A stretch of DNA of 64,000 nt from Salinibacter ruber DSM 13855 (GCF_000013045.1 NC_007677.1:2046001-2110000); one strand, 5' to 3'. Numbered from the stretch's first letter, positions 35,129 through 45,765 are shown. A program made the numbers and translations. The notes: generated by a model not told the origin, from the sequence alone.

Positions 35129-35590
35129 TCAGGACGGAGGGGGGCCCTCGCGGTTGGACGAGTAGTTGATGCGGAGCGCATTCGCCTCTCGGAGCTCCTG
35201 CTGCACCTCGTTGACGATCTGCATCTCGGACTCCTGGTCGACCTTGAGAGACACAATCAGCTGCGGCTGCTCCTGCAACTTGTTGTACATGATCTGGCGG
35301 ATGGTGCGTCGGTTCTCGATCAAGGCGTCATCGATCTGGATCGCGGTGTCGCCCTGATTCTCGCCCCGCTTGAGAGGGCCAATGTGCACCTTCGAGATGA
35401 GCCGCTTCTGGTCGATTTTCGTCAAGGCTTCCGCCTGTGGGAGCTGGGTCCGGACCTTGATGTCCGTCTCTCGGAGCACCGTTGCTACCATGAAGAAGAT
35501 CAGCAGCATGAAGACGATGTCCGGGAGCGAAGCGGTCGTAAACTCCGGCTCCGTGCTCGAGCTTCCCCGTTGAAACTTCTGCGACGCCAT
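35129..35590 (-). CDS. exbD: ExbD/TolR family biopolymer transport protein (second copy)
   Basis: A 153-residue single-pass inner-membrane protein. A short cytoplasmic N-terminus (MASQKFQRGSSSTEPEFTTASLPD) leads to the TM helix IVFMLLIFFMVATVL, with the conserved membrane Asp of the family in LPDIVFML. A periplasmic domain follows (DIKVRTQLPQAEALTKIDQKRLISKVHIG). ExbD works with ExbB to harness the proton gradient for TonB-dependent transport. It is last in the exbB-orf-exbD-exbD operon, 64 bases after the other exbD. Paired exbD genes are common in Bacteroidota, where the two proteins may form the dimer inside the ExbB pentamer. Confidence 0.9.
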   Translation of the reverse strand: MASQKFQRGSSSTEPEFTTASLPDIVFMLLIFFMVATVLRETDIKVRTQLPQAEALTKIDQKRLISKVHIGPLKRGENQGDTAIQIDDALIENRRTIRQIMYNKLQEQPQLIVSLKVDQESEMQIVNEVQQELREANALRINYSSNREGPPPS

Positions 35591-35654
35591 GAGAAGGAGG
35601 TATCAGTGAACAAAAACGGATGGGTCGGACGCTCCTGTCCGGGAGGCGAAGCCC

Positions 35655-36263
35655 CTACTCACCGGTGTCGGGCTCGGCAATCGAGATCTGAGCGCCGAAG
35701 GTGTCCCGAATCTGATTGTCCTCGTCCGGGCCGAGCTGGTTGTAATACTCCCGGTAGCTCGAATAGGTCTGGTCGAGCCCGGCCGACCCGCCATCGGGGC
35801 CCGGAAGCCGGTTGGTCCGGGCAATTTGGTCCCAGATCTCGCGGTACGACATCCACACCTCATCGAGAACCTCGATATACGTGTTGTAGGGCGTCGCCGC
35901 GTCGGTCTTGATCGAGATCACCGCGTCGTCCGGGCTCGCGGACAGGCTCGGGTCCTCTCCATAGTTCAGCACGTGCTTCTTGACGCGGTCGCGGATTTCG
36001 GCCACGCGAGCCCGCTCCTCGTCGACCAGCACGTCCCCGGAGGCGTTCACCAACACGTTCATGAGGTTGCGCTCCTTCACCGGGGGGGGCTCCTGCTCCG
36101 GCTTCAGCTTCGGCGGCAGGGTCATGCCGATTCCGGTGTCGACGTTAATGGTCGTGGTCACCAGAAAGAAAATGAGGAGCAGAAAGGCAATGTCCGCCAT
36201 TCCCGCGGTCGGGATGGACGCTTCTTCTCGGTCGCTGCGCCGCTTTTCCAGCAGTCCAGGCAT
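35655..36263 (-). CDS. exbD: ExbD/TolR family biopolymer transport protein (first copy)
   Basis: A 202-residue protein with N-terminus MPGLLEKRRSDREEASIPTAGMAD and the TM segment IAFLLLIFFLVTTTI. The membrane Asp of the family lies in GMADIAFLL. The periplasmic part is longer than in the other copy. It is acidic, with a PPKLKPEQEPPPVKERN proline-rich linker like a TolR stalk and a C-terminal extension of ~60 residues rich in Tyr, Asp and Gly (YSSYREYYNQLGPDEDNQIRD). It lies between the small membrane protein gene and the shorter exbD on the same strand, with 54 and 64 base gaps. Confidence 0.9.
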   Translation of the reverse strand: MPGLLEKRRSDREEASIPTAGMADIAFLLLIFFLVTTTINVDTGIGMTLPPKLKPEQEPPPVKERNLMNVLVNASGDVLVDEERARVAEIRDRVKKHVLNYGEDPSLSASPDDAVISIKTDAATPYNTYIEVLDEVWMSYREIWDQIARTNRLPGPDGGSAGLDQTYSSYREYYNQLGPDEDNQIRDTFGAQISIAEPDTGE

Positions 36264-36317
36264 AATTGTGAGATCGCTACCGGTGGACAGTTCAGTGCAT
36301 TGTCGGGGGCCGGGCGG

Positions 36318-36599
36318 CTACATCATAAAGAGTTTGCGCAGGCCCGTTAACAAGAGGCTCAAGGCAGCCAGGCCAAACATGACGACGAGGGTGTATATGC
36401 CCGCCTGGACCCACGTTTGCATCGTGGCCCCGAGGACGGCAATGAGCACCCCGGGGATGGCGATGATGGCGATGCTAAGGGGCTGCACCTTGCCGTACAC
36501 GAGGCTGCGGAGGCCGAAGATGCCCATGCCCAACAGGCTGAGCCCGGCGAGGGCGATGGCGGCCCAGATGGCAATGGGGAGAATGGCATTTTGACTCAT
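36318..36599 (-). CDS. Small three-TM membrane protein in the exb operon
   Basis: A 93-residue hydrophobic protein. Likely helices are AILPIAIWAAIALAGLSLLGMGIFGL, PLSIAIIAIPGVLIAVLGATM and WVQAGIYTLVVMFGLAALSLLLTGL, with short loops and a C-terminal RKLFMM. I do not know a named function. It sits between exbB and the first exbD, all on one strand, with gaps of 102 and 54 bases. That makes it a candidate accessory or stabilising subunit of the ExbB/ExbD motor. Confidence 0.75.
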   Translation of the reverse strand: MSQNAILPIAIWAAIALAGLSLLGMGIFGLRSLVYGKVQPLSIAIIAIPGVLIAVLGATMQTWVQAGIYTLVVMFGLAALSLLLTGLRKLFMM

Positions 36600-36701
36600 A
36601 AAAGGACTATCGGTCTATCGTTGGAAAAAGAGAGAAGGGGACCCGGGAACCAGGCCCCTGCGCCCGCGGGGTCGGCGGCACGCAGGGGGCCGTCCGCATC
36701 C

Positions 36702-37448
36702 CTACTCTTCTCGTTCGCCAACGCTTTCCGGAATTGACTTCTCGGCCGTGGCGGACTCGCCCCGCTCCAGGGCCACGAGCGCGTCGACCAACTCGATGGA
36801 TGCATCCTCCATTTCGGCCACCAACCGGTCAATCTTCGACACGGCGTAGTTGTAGAAGAATTGAAGGATGACCGCCACGATAAGCCCAAAGGCGGTCGTC
36901 AGGAGGGCAATCTTAATGCCGCCGGCCACGAGCCGCGGGGAAATGTCTCCGGCCTGCTCGATCGAGTCAAAGGCCTCGATCATGCCGATAACGGTTCCGA
37001 GGAAGCCGAGCATCGGGGCGACGCTAATGAAGAGCGAAAGCCAGACGAGTCCCCGTTCGAGGAAGCTCATCTCGATGGAGCCGTAGGAGACGACCGCCTC
37101 TTCTACGGCGTCGATGCCTTCGTCGGCCCGGAGCAGCCCGGCCTGAAAGACAGACGCAACGGGGCCACGCGTGCTGGCGCACTCCTCCTCGGCCGCCGGG
37201 ATCCCCCCCTCGTCGAGGGCCTCCTTCACACGCTGTAGAAACGCCTGCGTGTTGATGTCGGCACGGTTCAGCGAAATGATGCGCTCAAACGAAATTGCAA
37301 GCCCAATGATGAGGCAAATGAGAACGGGCCACATCCACTCGCCCCCCTCGTTGAAGCGTTCAACGAGGGCATTGATGGCACCGCTTCCGCCGGACTGTTG
37401 GGGCAGCAGAAGCAGAAGGTGAACCGACAATTTATCCAGGATGACCAT
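36702..37448 (-). CDS. exbB: MotA/TolQ/ExbB proton channel family protein
   Basis: A 248-residue inner-membrane protein with the ExbB three-TM layout. The first TM is WPVLICLIIGLAISFERIISL (~40-60) and a long cytoplasmic helical region follows. The TolQ/ExbB signature is LVWLSLFISVAPMLGFLGTVIGMIEAFDSI, and the last TM is IKIALLTTAFGLIVAVILQFFYNYAV, whose Thr lies at the family's proton-path position. The C-terminus is acidic. The N-terminal 35 residues add a hydrophobic, signal-like stretch (LSVHLLLLLPQQSGG). First gene of the exb operon, with a strong promoter about 200 bases upstream. It would power TonB-dependent uptake through the outer membrane. Confidence 0.92.
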   Translation of the reverse strand: MVILDKLSVHLLLLLPQQSGGSGAINALVERFNEGGEWMWPVLICLIIGLAISFERIISLNRADINTQAFLQRVKEALDEGGIPAAEEECASTRGPVASVFQAGLLRADEGIDAVEEAVVSYGSIEMSFLERGLVWLSLFISVAPMLGFLGTVIGMIEAFDSIEQAGDISPRLVAGGIKIALLTTAFGLIVAVILQFFYNYAVSKIDRLVAEMEDASIELVDALVALERGESATAEKSIPESVGEREE

Positions 37449-37656
37449 AAGTGGCTAGTGCTCAGTCGAGTCTATTGGAGGATGAAAGTCAGGTGTGAGG
37501 GGTACGAGACTGGGACAAGCCCGGTTGATGGGACCGGCCGGAGCGGCCCTGAACGCTACACGCCAGCAGGGGGAAGGCCCGTAGAATCAGTCTCTCACAA
37601 GCGAATACAGCAGCATGCGTGCAAGCAGATCCGTAGGCTCTGCTTCACAATTACCT
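37449..37656 (-). other. Long 5' leader of the exb operon
   Basis: About 200 transcribed bases between the promoter and the exbB ATG, with no supportable gene. Near the 5' end AGCAGA and TCTGCT could form a 6-bp hairpin. I recognise no known riboswitch. Confidence 0.4.
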
Positions 37657-37685
37657 AGTATACACAGCCCGGCAGAGGGTGTCAA
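37657..37685 (-). promoter_or_regulatory. Near-consensus sigma-70-type promoter of exbB
   Basis: On the minus strand TTGACA, a 17-base spacer, then TATACT. This is the best -35/-10 match I found in the window. Transcription would start near 37650. Confidence 0.75.
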
Positions 37686-38037
37686 AGGACGAAATTGACG
37701 AATTTACGCGCACCCCGGGTTTTTGCGGCTGCTTTTCGTGAACGAAGTGGGAAGAACACGTTCAGGCAACATTTACGGCCGTGCACAACACGCCGGGGCG
37801 CGATTCTCGAAATGCCCCCATTCCCAAGGGACCCGCCCGTCCAGGGTTCCTCTCCGTTCCGCCCCTGACTGCCGTGAACACTCCTTCAACAGTACCGCGA
37901 GGCCCACGACTTTTGCTCAAATTCACCGGTTCGTGTAGCGTGACGCTTTCCGTCCCTCGTTGGAATCAATTCGGCGGCCCGGTATGTTGCGGATGTGTCC
38001 CACTCGCCGCCATGATTCCCTGGAGTCCCGTACGTCT
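37686..38037. other. Intergenic stretch upstream of the PHP-domain gene
   Basis: About 350 bases between the exb promoter and the PolX-like gene. It must hold that gene's promoter, but no clear hexamer pair stands out. No gene, tRNA or repeat was found. Confidence 0.45.
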
Positions 38038-39714
38038 ATGCGCAACGACGAGGTTGCCCAGATTTTACAGGAAACGGCCGACCTGCTCGAACTCACGGGC
38101 GGAAATCCGCACCGGGCCCGGGCCTTCGCCCGGGCGGCCCGGTCCCTGCAGGACCTCGACGCCCCTGCCGCCGACCGGCTCCGTGAGGACACCCTCGTCG
38201 AGGTGTCCGGAATTGGAGACGGCATGGCGGATCACATCAGCGACATTGTTCATGGGGGCTCGTTCGCCCTTCGCGACGAGTTGCTCAGTGCCGTCCCGCC
38301 CGGCCTCCTGGATGTCCTGCAGGTGAACGGGCTCGGGACGAAACGAACCCGCCGCCTCTGGACGGAGCTCGACATTGCCTCGCTCGACGAGCTGGAGCAC
38401 GCCGCGGAGGCCGATCGGATCACAGCCCTCGACGGCTTCGGCGCCAAGACGCAGCAGAACATTCTGGAGAACGTGCGCCAGCTCCGGCGCTATGAAGCAC
38501 AGTGGCGCCTCGCCGACGCCTGGGCGGCAGCCCATTCCTTTCTCCAGTCGCTCCGGGGCCTCGACGCGGTCGACCGCGCCGTGCCCGCCGGGGCCCTCCG
38601 GCGCCACACCGAAACGATGGAACGGGCCGACGTTCTCGTGTCTACCGCCACCGCCCCATCGGTCGTGGACTGGCTCGACGCGCACCTCGACGCCCCGACC
38701 CGGGAAGACTCGGTGGTGACGGGCCGCCTCGACGAGGGACTGCCGGTCGCGGTACACCTCACGTCGCCGGACCGGTTCGGGACGGCCTGGTGGCGCACCA
38801 CCGGCACCGCCGACCACTGCACTGCGGTGACCGAACACGCCGACTCCCCCGCCGATCACGCTGACGAAGAAGCCCTCTACCGGGCCGCTGGATTGTCGGT
38901 CGTTCCGCCCGCCCTTCGCGAAGGACAAGGGGAGGTGCAGGCGGCGGCCGACAATGCGCTGCCGGAGCTGCTCACGACGGAGGACCTCGACGGCTGCCTC
39001 CACAACCACTCCACCTACAGCGACGGGGCGCACACCCTGCGCGAGATGGCCCTAGCGGCGCGGGACCGCGGCTACTCGTACTTCGGCATCTGCGACCACA
39101 GCCAGTCGCTTCGTATTGCCGACGGCCTGTCGCCCGAGGAGGTCCGCGATCAACGCGACGCGGTGGACCGGCTCAACGATGAGCTTGCGGACGACGAGCC
39201 CCCCTTCCGCATTTTCCATGGCATCGAGAGCGACATTCTCCGCGACGGATCCCTCGACTACGAGCAGGAGGTCCTCGAGGCCTTCGATTTCGTGGTGGGG
39301 AGTGTCCACACCGGCTTTAGCATGACGGAGGAGGAAGCCACCGAGCGCCTCGTCCGCGCCGTCGAAAGCCCGCACACCCGCATCCTGGGCCACCCGACGG
39401 GCCGCCTCCTCCTGGGCCGGGAGGGGTACCCGATCGACCACGAACGTGTGATTGCGGCGTGCGCCGAGCACGACGTGGCGTTGGAGTTGAACGCCAACCC
39501 GCACCGGCTCGACCTCGACTGGCGGTGGGTTCGTCACGCCACCGATCAGGGGGTCCTGATCTCGATCAATCCGGACGCCCACGCAACCGCGGAGCTCGAC
39601 TACGTGAAGTGGGGCGTGGCCGTGGGCCGGAAGGGCTGGCTCACGCCCGACCAGTGCCTCAACGCGAAGTCCCTGGATGCCTTCGTGCAGTGGCTCGATG
39701 ACACCCGGCCGTAG
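38038..39714 (+). CDS. PolX-like protein: degenerate polymerase domain plus PHP phosphoesterase
   Basis: 558 residues from ATG 38038 (MRNDEVAQIL). Residues 1-150 are the helix-hairpin-helix 8-kDa-like region (VSGIGDGMADHI, VNGLGTKRTRRL, LDGFGAKTQQNI). Residues ~170-310 align with the family X palm, but the GS-RR...GDxD motif reads GALRR...ERAD (185-189, 195-198). The strand with the third Asp reads VAVHL (His240), so two of three catalytic Asp appear lost. Residues ~318-558 are an intact PHP domain: HNHSTYSD, ICDHSQS, FHGIESDIL, VGSVHTGF, LGHPTGRLL, ELNANP and NPDAHAT. The likely role is a DNA-directed nuclease or phosphoesterase, not a polymerase. Confidence 0.85.
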   Translation: MRNDEVAQILQETADLLELTGGNPHRARAFARAARSLQDLDAPAADRLREDTLVEVSGIGDGMADHISDIVHGGSFALRDELLSAVPPGLLDVLQVNGLGTKRTRRLWTELDIASLDELEHAAEADRITALDGFGAKTQQNILENVRQLRRYEAQWRLADAWAAAHSFLQSLRGLDAVDRAVPAGALRRHTETMERADVLVSTATAPSVVDWLDAHLDAPTREDSVVTGRLDEGLPVAVHLTSPDRFGTAWWRTTGTADHCTAVTEHADSPADHADEEALYRAAGLSVVPPALREGQGEVQAAADNALPELLTTEDLDGCLHNHSTYSDGAHTLREMALAARDRGYSYFGICDHSQSLRIADGLSPEEVRDQRDAVDRLNDELADDEPPFRIFHGIESDILRDGSLDYEQEVLEAFDFVVGSVHTGFSMTEEEATERLVRAVESPHTRILGHPTGRLLLGREGYPIDHERVIAACAEHDVALELNANPHRLDLDWRWVRHATDQGVLISINPDAHATAELDYVKWGVAVGRKGWLTPDQCLNAKSLDAFVQWLDDTRP

Positions 39715-39752
39715 GGCCCGCTGCTCGTTTCCACGTCCCATCCCCCAAGCTC

Positions 39753-41720
39753 GTGTCTCGACGCCTCTACTTTGGGCTGGCGGGGGTCCTCATCGCTGTC
39801 GGCGGAGCCGTCCTGTGGTGGGCCCTCGGCGGCCCGGTCTCCCCCCCACCGGCCGCGCATCCGATCGCGGACCTCCGGGACACCACGACGGTCGGCTGGA
39901 CGGATCGCCATACCGCGACGATCGAAGCCACCCACGCGACCGACGCGCTCACGGCATTGGGCTACGTGCACGGCATGAAGCGGGCCTGGACGCTGACGGT
40001 GTGGCGTCACACGGCCCTCGGCACGCTCTCCACTGCGTTCGGCGACGGCCTCGTGCCCGTCGATCGACATGCGCGTCGGCTCGGCTTCGCGCACCACGCG
40101 CGCCGGGCCTACGAGCGGCTCAGCACCGCGACCCGGGAGCGCCTTCAGGCCTACGCCCGCGGGCTGAACGCGGCCCTTCGGTCCAACCGCGTGCAACAGC
40201 GGGAGCCCTTTCTGCACTTTGACCTTGCCCCGAAGCGCTGGGCCCCCTGGCACTCGTTGGCCCTCGCACGGCTGGTGGCCTGGACGGGCACCGCCCCTAC
40301 GGCCGCCCCCACCGCCCCCGATTCCGGCCTGGCCGACTTTCGGGCCGCCGACCGTCGGCTCCGACGCTGGCTCCGCCTGCATGGGCGGTCGCGCAGCGTG
40401 GCGTGGGCCGCGGGGGCACCGGGCGACACGACCCGGACCGTTCTCTTCGCCAAGCACGTGCTGGGGGCCACGGCCAATCCGGTGGTGCAGGAGGTCGTCA
40501 TTCGGCGCCCCGATGCCGCCCCCACGGTCGCGGCCTCCCTCCCGGGCGCTCCGCTCTTCCCGACCGGCCGCACGAACGGGCGTCGATGGACCTATCTGCT
40601 CCACAGCGACGCCACACTCGTCCCAATCGAGGTTGACTCCACAGAGGCCCGCTCCCGCCACGAGCGCATCGCGCCGGCCCAGGGCGGCGAGCAGTTGGTT
40701 GAGATTCAGCGGCACGGGGCGCGGGTCCGCGTGGGCCCCATCTCCCCCGACTCGGCCTGGGTGTTGGAGTGGCCCGGCCTCCGCGCCCGCACGGATCTAC
40801 CGCGGTGGCTCGCCACGGCCCACCTGGACGCGCAGCGTGACGCCGCCGCGCCGGACTTCCATCTCGTGGAGGGCGAGGGACTCCGGGTGGACTCGACGGG
40901 GGCGTGGTCGGTCCAGGGCCAACCGCCTGTGGTCGACCGCGGGCCCGCCTCCATCCTCGTCGGTCGGTCCGGCTGGGCCGCCCACCAGGCCGACGTGCTC
41001 CGGGCGCAGGCCCGGTCTCGCCCCGTTGCTCCGGCCCAGTGGAGCGCGAGCGACTCGAGCGCCTGGGCGGCCGCCCTCCTTCCGACCCTCCTTCCCGACC
41101 TGGCGTCGCTCAACGCTCCCGACTCCACGACCATCGACGCCCGCTCCTACCTGCGCAACTGGGACGCCGTCTACGATCCGGCCAGCATCGGGGCGGTGGT
41201 CTTTGCGGAGTGGATGCGCGCCTACCGACGCGAGATTGGCCGTCGCCCAACCCCGACCGATTCGGTCTTCTTTGCGGGGCCGCGCCGGCGCCGAACATTT
41301 CGCGCGGCCGTCGACTCGCTCACGCGTCGCTACGGCACCGACGTGCGACAGTGGCGGTGGGAGCGCGCTGCCTCCGAGCGCCGCTTCTTTCCCGTATGGG
41401 CGGCCGACAGTCTCGTCGCGGAGGACGTGTCCGCACTGAGCAGCACCCGATTCGCGCCGCTGGACCGTCCCGGCCGGGGCCACGCCTCCAGCCTTTCCGG
41501 GGGGCCGGCCCGCATCGTCCCGCTTCCCCTCGGGCCCGCCCCAACGCACTGGGACGGATGGATGCAGGGCCCCCGCGGCGGCCTCACGGTGCGGCGCCTG
41601 CGGTTCGAGCCCTCACGGTTCTTTGCCCGCTCCCTCCTGTCCCGCACCCGTCCCCCGCCCGTCTCGGTTGGGCAGGCCCCGATCCCAAACACAACCCGTC
41701 TCGTTCCCCCATCCCCGTAA
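39753..41720 (+). CDS. Divergent penicillin-acylase-family (Ntn-hydrolase) protein
   Basis: 655 residues with a GTG start and an N-terminal TM or signal segment (LYFGLAGVLIAVGGAVLWWAL). The alpha-chain region has LGYVHGMKRAWTLTVWRHTALGTLSTAFG, matching the family's AQGyvhA.dR...m...R...G.lae.fG. The chain junction should lie at GRSRSVAWA, where active acylases have G-S-N-x-W: Ser is present but Gly and Asn are not. LPGAPLFPTGRTNGRRW corresponds to the usual GVP...GhN..iAWg. NWDAVYDPASIGAVVFAEWMRAY matches the late conserved block. It is shorter than typical acylases (~750-800). Enzyme activity is doubtful; substrate unknown. Confidence 0.75.
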   Translation: MSRRLYFGLAGVLIAVGGAVLWWALGGPVSPPPAAHPIADLRDTTTVGWTDRHTATIEATHATDALTALGYVHGMKRAWTLTVWRHTALGTLSTAFGDGLVPVDRHARRLGFAHHARRAYERLSTATRERLQAYARGLNAALRSNRVQQREPFLHFDLAPKRWAPWHSLALARLVAWTGTAPTAAPTAPDSGLADFRAADRRLRRWLRLHGRSRSVAWAAGAPGDTTRTVLFAKHVLGATANPVVQEVVIRRPDAAPTVAASLPGAPLFPTGRTNGRRWTYLLHSDATLVPIEVDSTEARSRHERIAPAQGGEQLVEIQRHGARVRVGPISPDSAWVLEWPGLRARTDLPRWLATAHLDAQRDAAAPDFHLVEGEGLRVDSTGAWSVQGQPPVVDRGPASILVGRSGWAAHQADVLRAQARSRPVAPAQWSASDSSAWAAALLPTLLPDLASLNAPDSTTIDARSYLRNWDAVYDPASIGAVVFAEWMRAYRREIGRRPTPTDSVFFAGPRRRRTFRAAVDSLTRRYGTDVRQWRWERAASERRFFPVWAADSLVAEDVSALSSTRFAPLDRPGRGHASSLSGGPARIVPLPLGPAPTHWDGWMQGPRGGLTVRRLRFEPSRFFARSLLSRTRPPPVSVGQAPIPNTTRLVPPSP

Positions 41721-41744
41721 TCCTCGGGGCCAGGAGGGACGGGG

Positions 41745-43736
<1,992 letters not shown>

Positions 43737-43859
43737 GACGGGCAGAGGGGTCGTGTGCGGAGCAGCGAAGTGCGGGGGCGCCCCATCCGGAAGGGCTTCG
43801 ATTTTTCGGAGGGTTGCCCACTCCCACTGGGGCTACCTTAGGAATTTGGGGGCCCAATT

Positions 43860-45707
43860 TCAACTCGGAGCGGGGACCTCGGCCGCCACCACAAGCTCCG
43901 CCTCGCACCAGCCCCGGACCGCGTTGCAGCAGTACAGGGCGTCCGCCTCTCGAAGATCCTGAAGGCGCAGGGGGCGCTCCGTAGCCTCCGGATGCGTCTC
44001 CAATACGTGGTCCCGATACACGCCCGCCAGGAGGCCGGCCTCCGCCGGCGGGGTCCACAGCGCATCGCCCCGCCGAACGAACACGTTGCTGTAGGCGCCC
44101 TCGGTCACCTGCCCGTCCTGATTCAGGAGAATTGCCTCGTCGAACCCCTCATCGCGAGCCCTGCGGAGGGCGCGCTCGTACAGGCCGCGCCGCGTGGTCT
44201 TGTGGAAGAACAGCGGGTCGGAGCGGTCCACCCGCTCCTCCGCAATGGTCAGCCGCCACGGCACGCCCGACGCCCCCTGGATCGGGGTGGTCTGAACCGC
44301 GATGCGGCCCCAGCGGTCGAGCGTCGCTCGGACCTTGGCGTGCGGTTCGTTCTCGTTTTCAGCCACCGCCCGCCGCACGCGGCGCCGAAACCGCGCCTCG
44401 TCGAAGGGGAACGAGAAGTAGCCGGCCGAACGGGCGAGACGTGCCACGTGCCGGTCGAGAAATTCAATCTGCCCGTCGTCGGCACGCATCGTTTCGATGA
44501 GCTTCAGGTCCTCGTCGGGAGGCGTCGTCGATGTCGTCTGCACGGACCGGTCCTGCGTCAGGAAATCGCCCTTCAGCTTGCACTCGTCGTACTCGGCCGC
44601 CGGGTCGGAGTCCCATACGATGCCGCTGCCAATGCCCATGGTGCCGTCGCCCCCGTCGAGGACGGCGGTGCGGATCGCCACGCTGAAGACAGCCGTGTCG
44701 TCCGGGCCCGCCATGCCGACGGCCCCGCAGTAGACGCCGCGGGGATCCGATTCCAGGGTTTGGATGGTCCGCATGGCGCGGCGCTTGGGGGCCCCAGTGA
44801 TGGAGCCGCACGGAAACAGCGCGCGGAGCACCTCGGCGAGGCCCGCCTCGTCTCGGAGGCGCCCCTCGACGGTGGACGTCATCTGCGTGACCGTCCGGTA
44901 CGGCTCCGTGTCGTAGAGGGACGGCACCGTAACCGTGCCCGGGCGGCAACACACCGACAGGTCGTTGCGGAGCAGGTCGACAATCATTAGGTTCTCCGCC
45001 CGGTTTTTCGGATCGGCGGCAAGCTCGTCCCGCAGGGCTTGGTCCTCTTCCAGGGTACGGCCGCGCCGGATGGTGCCCTTCATGGGCCGGGTCACCAGCC
45101 GGTCGCCCTCGCGCCGAAAGAACAGTTCGGGCGACAGGGACAGGATCTGTCGGTCGCCGCAGTGCAGGTACGCGGCGTACGGGACGCGCTGCCGGGCCCG
45201 CAGGCGACGATAGAGGCCCCGCGGGTCGCCCTCCAGGCGAAAGCGGAGCGGCGCCGTGTAGTTGATCTGATACACGTTCCCCTTCCCGATGTGGCGCCGG
45301 ACCGCCCGGATGTCCTCGATGTAGTCCGACTCCGCGACGCCGAGTCGAAGGTCCTCCACGGCAGGACGCCCGTCGAGGGTTCGCAGGCCCGCCTCCACGT
45401 CCGCCGGCGCGAGGCGGCACGGCGCGTCGTAGACGCCAAACCACGCGAGGGGGGAGTCGGCCCGCTCCGGGATGTCGAGGTCCACAAACGGGTAGCCGGC
45501 CTCGTACGAAAGGTACCCCGCAACGTAATTGCCACGGGCCGTTTCCTGCTGGAGCGTTTCGACCAGCCCCTTCACGGCCGCCGCGGTGGACGCAGTGTGG
45601 ACGCGTTTCGGGGCCGTGAAGCCGTAGCTCCACTGGTTTTCGGCGTCGGGCCGGGCCGAGTCGAGCAGGACGGTTCCCGGGCGGGCGAGGGTCTGAGGGT
45701 CAAACAC
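43860..45707 (-). CDS. pabB: Fused aminodeoxychorismate synthase component I / aminodeoxychorismate lyase (PabB-PabC)
   Basis: Makes 4-aminobenzoate for folate. 615 residues with a GTG start. The N-terminal ~380 residues are a chorismate-binding domain (GKGNVYQINYTAPLRFRLEG, LSPELFFRREGDRL, RPMKGTIRRG, NLMIVDLLRNDL, FPCGSITGAPKRRAMRTI, GIGSGIVWDSDPAAEYDECKLK). PMKGT with Lys is the PabB form, unlike PIAGT of TrpE in this window. Residues ~400-615 are a PLP fold-type IV domain (LIETMRADDGQIEFLDRHVARL, PLP Lys503 in FHKTTRR, TEGAYSNVFVRRGDALWTPP). No PabA is nearby; TrpG may serve. The fusion ensures both steps are made together. Confidence 0.92.
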   Translation of the reverse strand: MFDPQTLARPGTVLLDSARPDAENQWSYGFTAPKRVHTASTAAAVKGLVETLQQETARGNYVAGYLSYEAGYPFVDLDIPERADSPLAWFGVYDAPCRLAPADVEAGLRTLDGRPAVEDLRLGVAESDYIEDIRAVRRHIGKGNVYQINYTAPLRFRLEGDPRGLYRRLRARQRVPYAAYLHCGDRQILSLSPELFFRREGDRLVTRPMKGTIRRGRTLEEDQALRDELAADPKNRAENLMIVDLLRNDLSVCCRPGTVTVPSLYDTEPYRTVTQMTSTVEGRLRDEAGLAEVLRALFPCGSITGAPKRRAMRTIQTLESDPRGVYCGAVGMAGPDDTAVFSVAIRTAVLDGGDGTMGIGSGIVWDSDPAAEYDECKLKGDFLTQDRSVQTTSTTPPDEDLKLIETMRADDGQIEFLDRHVARLARSAGYFSFPFDEARFRRRVRRAVAENENEPHAKVRATLDRWGRIAVQTTPIQGASGVPWRLTIAEERVDRSDPLFFHKTTRRGLYERALRRARDEGFDEAILLNQDGQVTEGAYSNVFVRRGDALWTPPAEAGLLAGVYRDHVLETHPEATERPLRLQDLREADALYCCNAVRGWCEAELVVAAEVPAPS

Positions 45708-45713
45708 GGGGTG

Positions 45714-45765
45714 CTAGGGGGATCCGTAGGACAACGCCTGTCAACCTAAGGTACGTTCCCCCTAG
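45714..45765. promoter_or_regulatory. 9-bp inverted repeat upstream of pabBC
   Basis: CTAGGGGGA (45714-45722) and TCCCCCTAG (45757-45765) are perfect inverted copies 34 bases apart, directly upstream of the GTG start at 45707. On the minus strand a TTGACA lies between the arms (45737-45742). This could be a regulatory site or a large hairpin. Confidence 0.4.

Noticed and set aside
37449-37650. Iron- or cobalamin-responsive riboswitch in the exb leader
   Set aside because: Only a single 6-bp hairpin is evident; nothing matches a known class.
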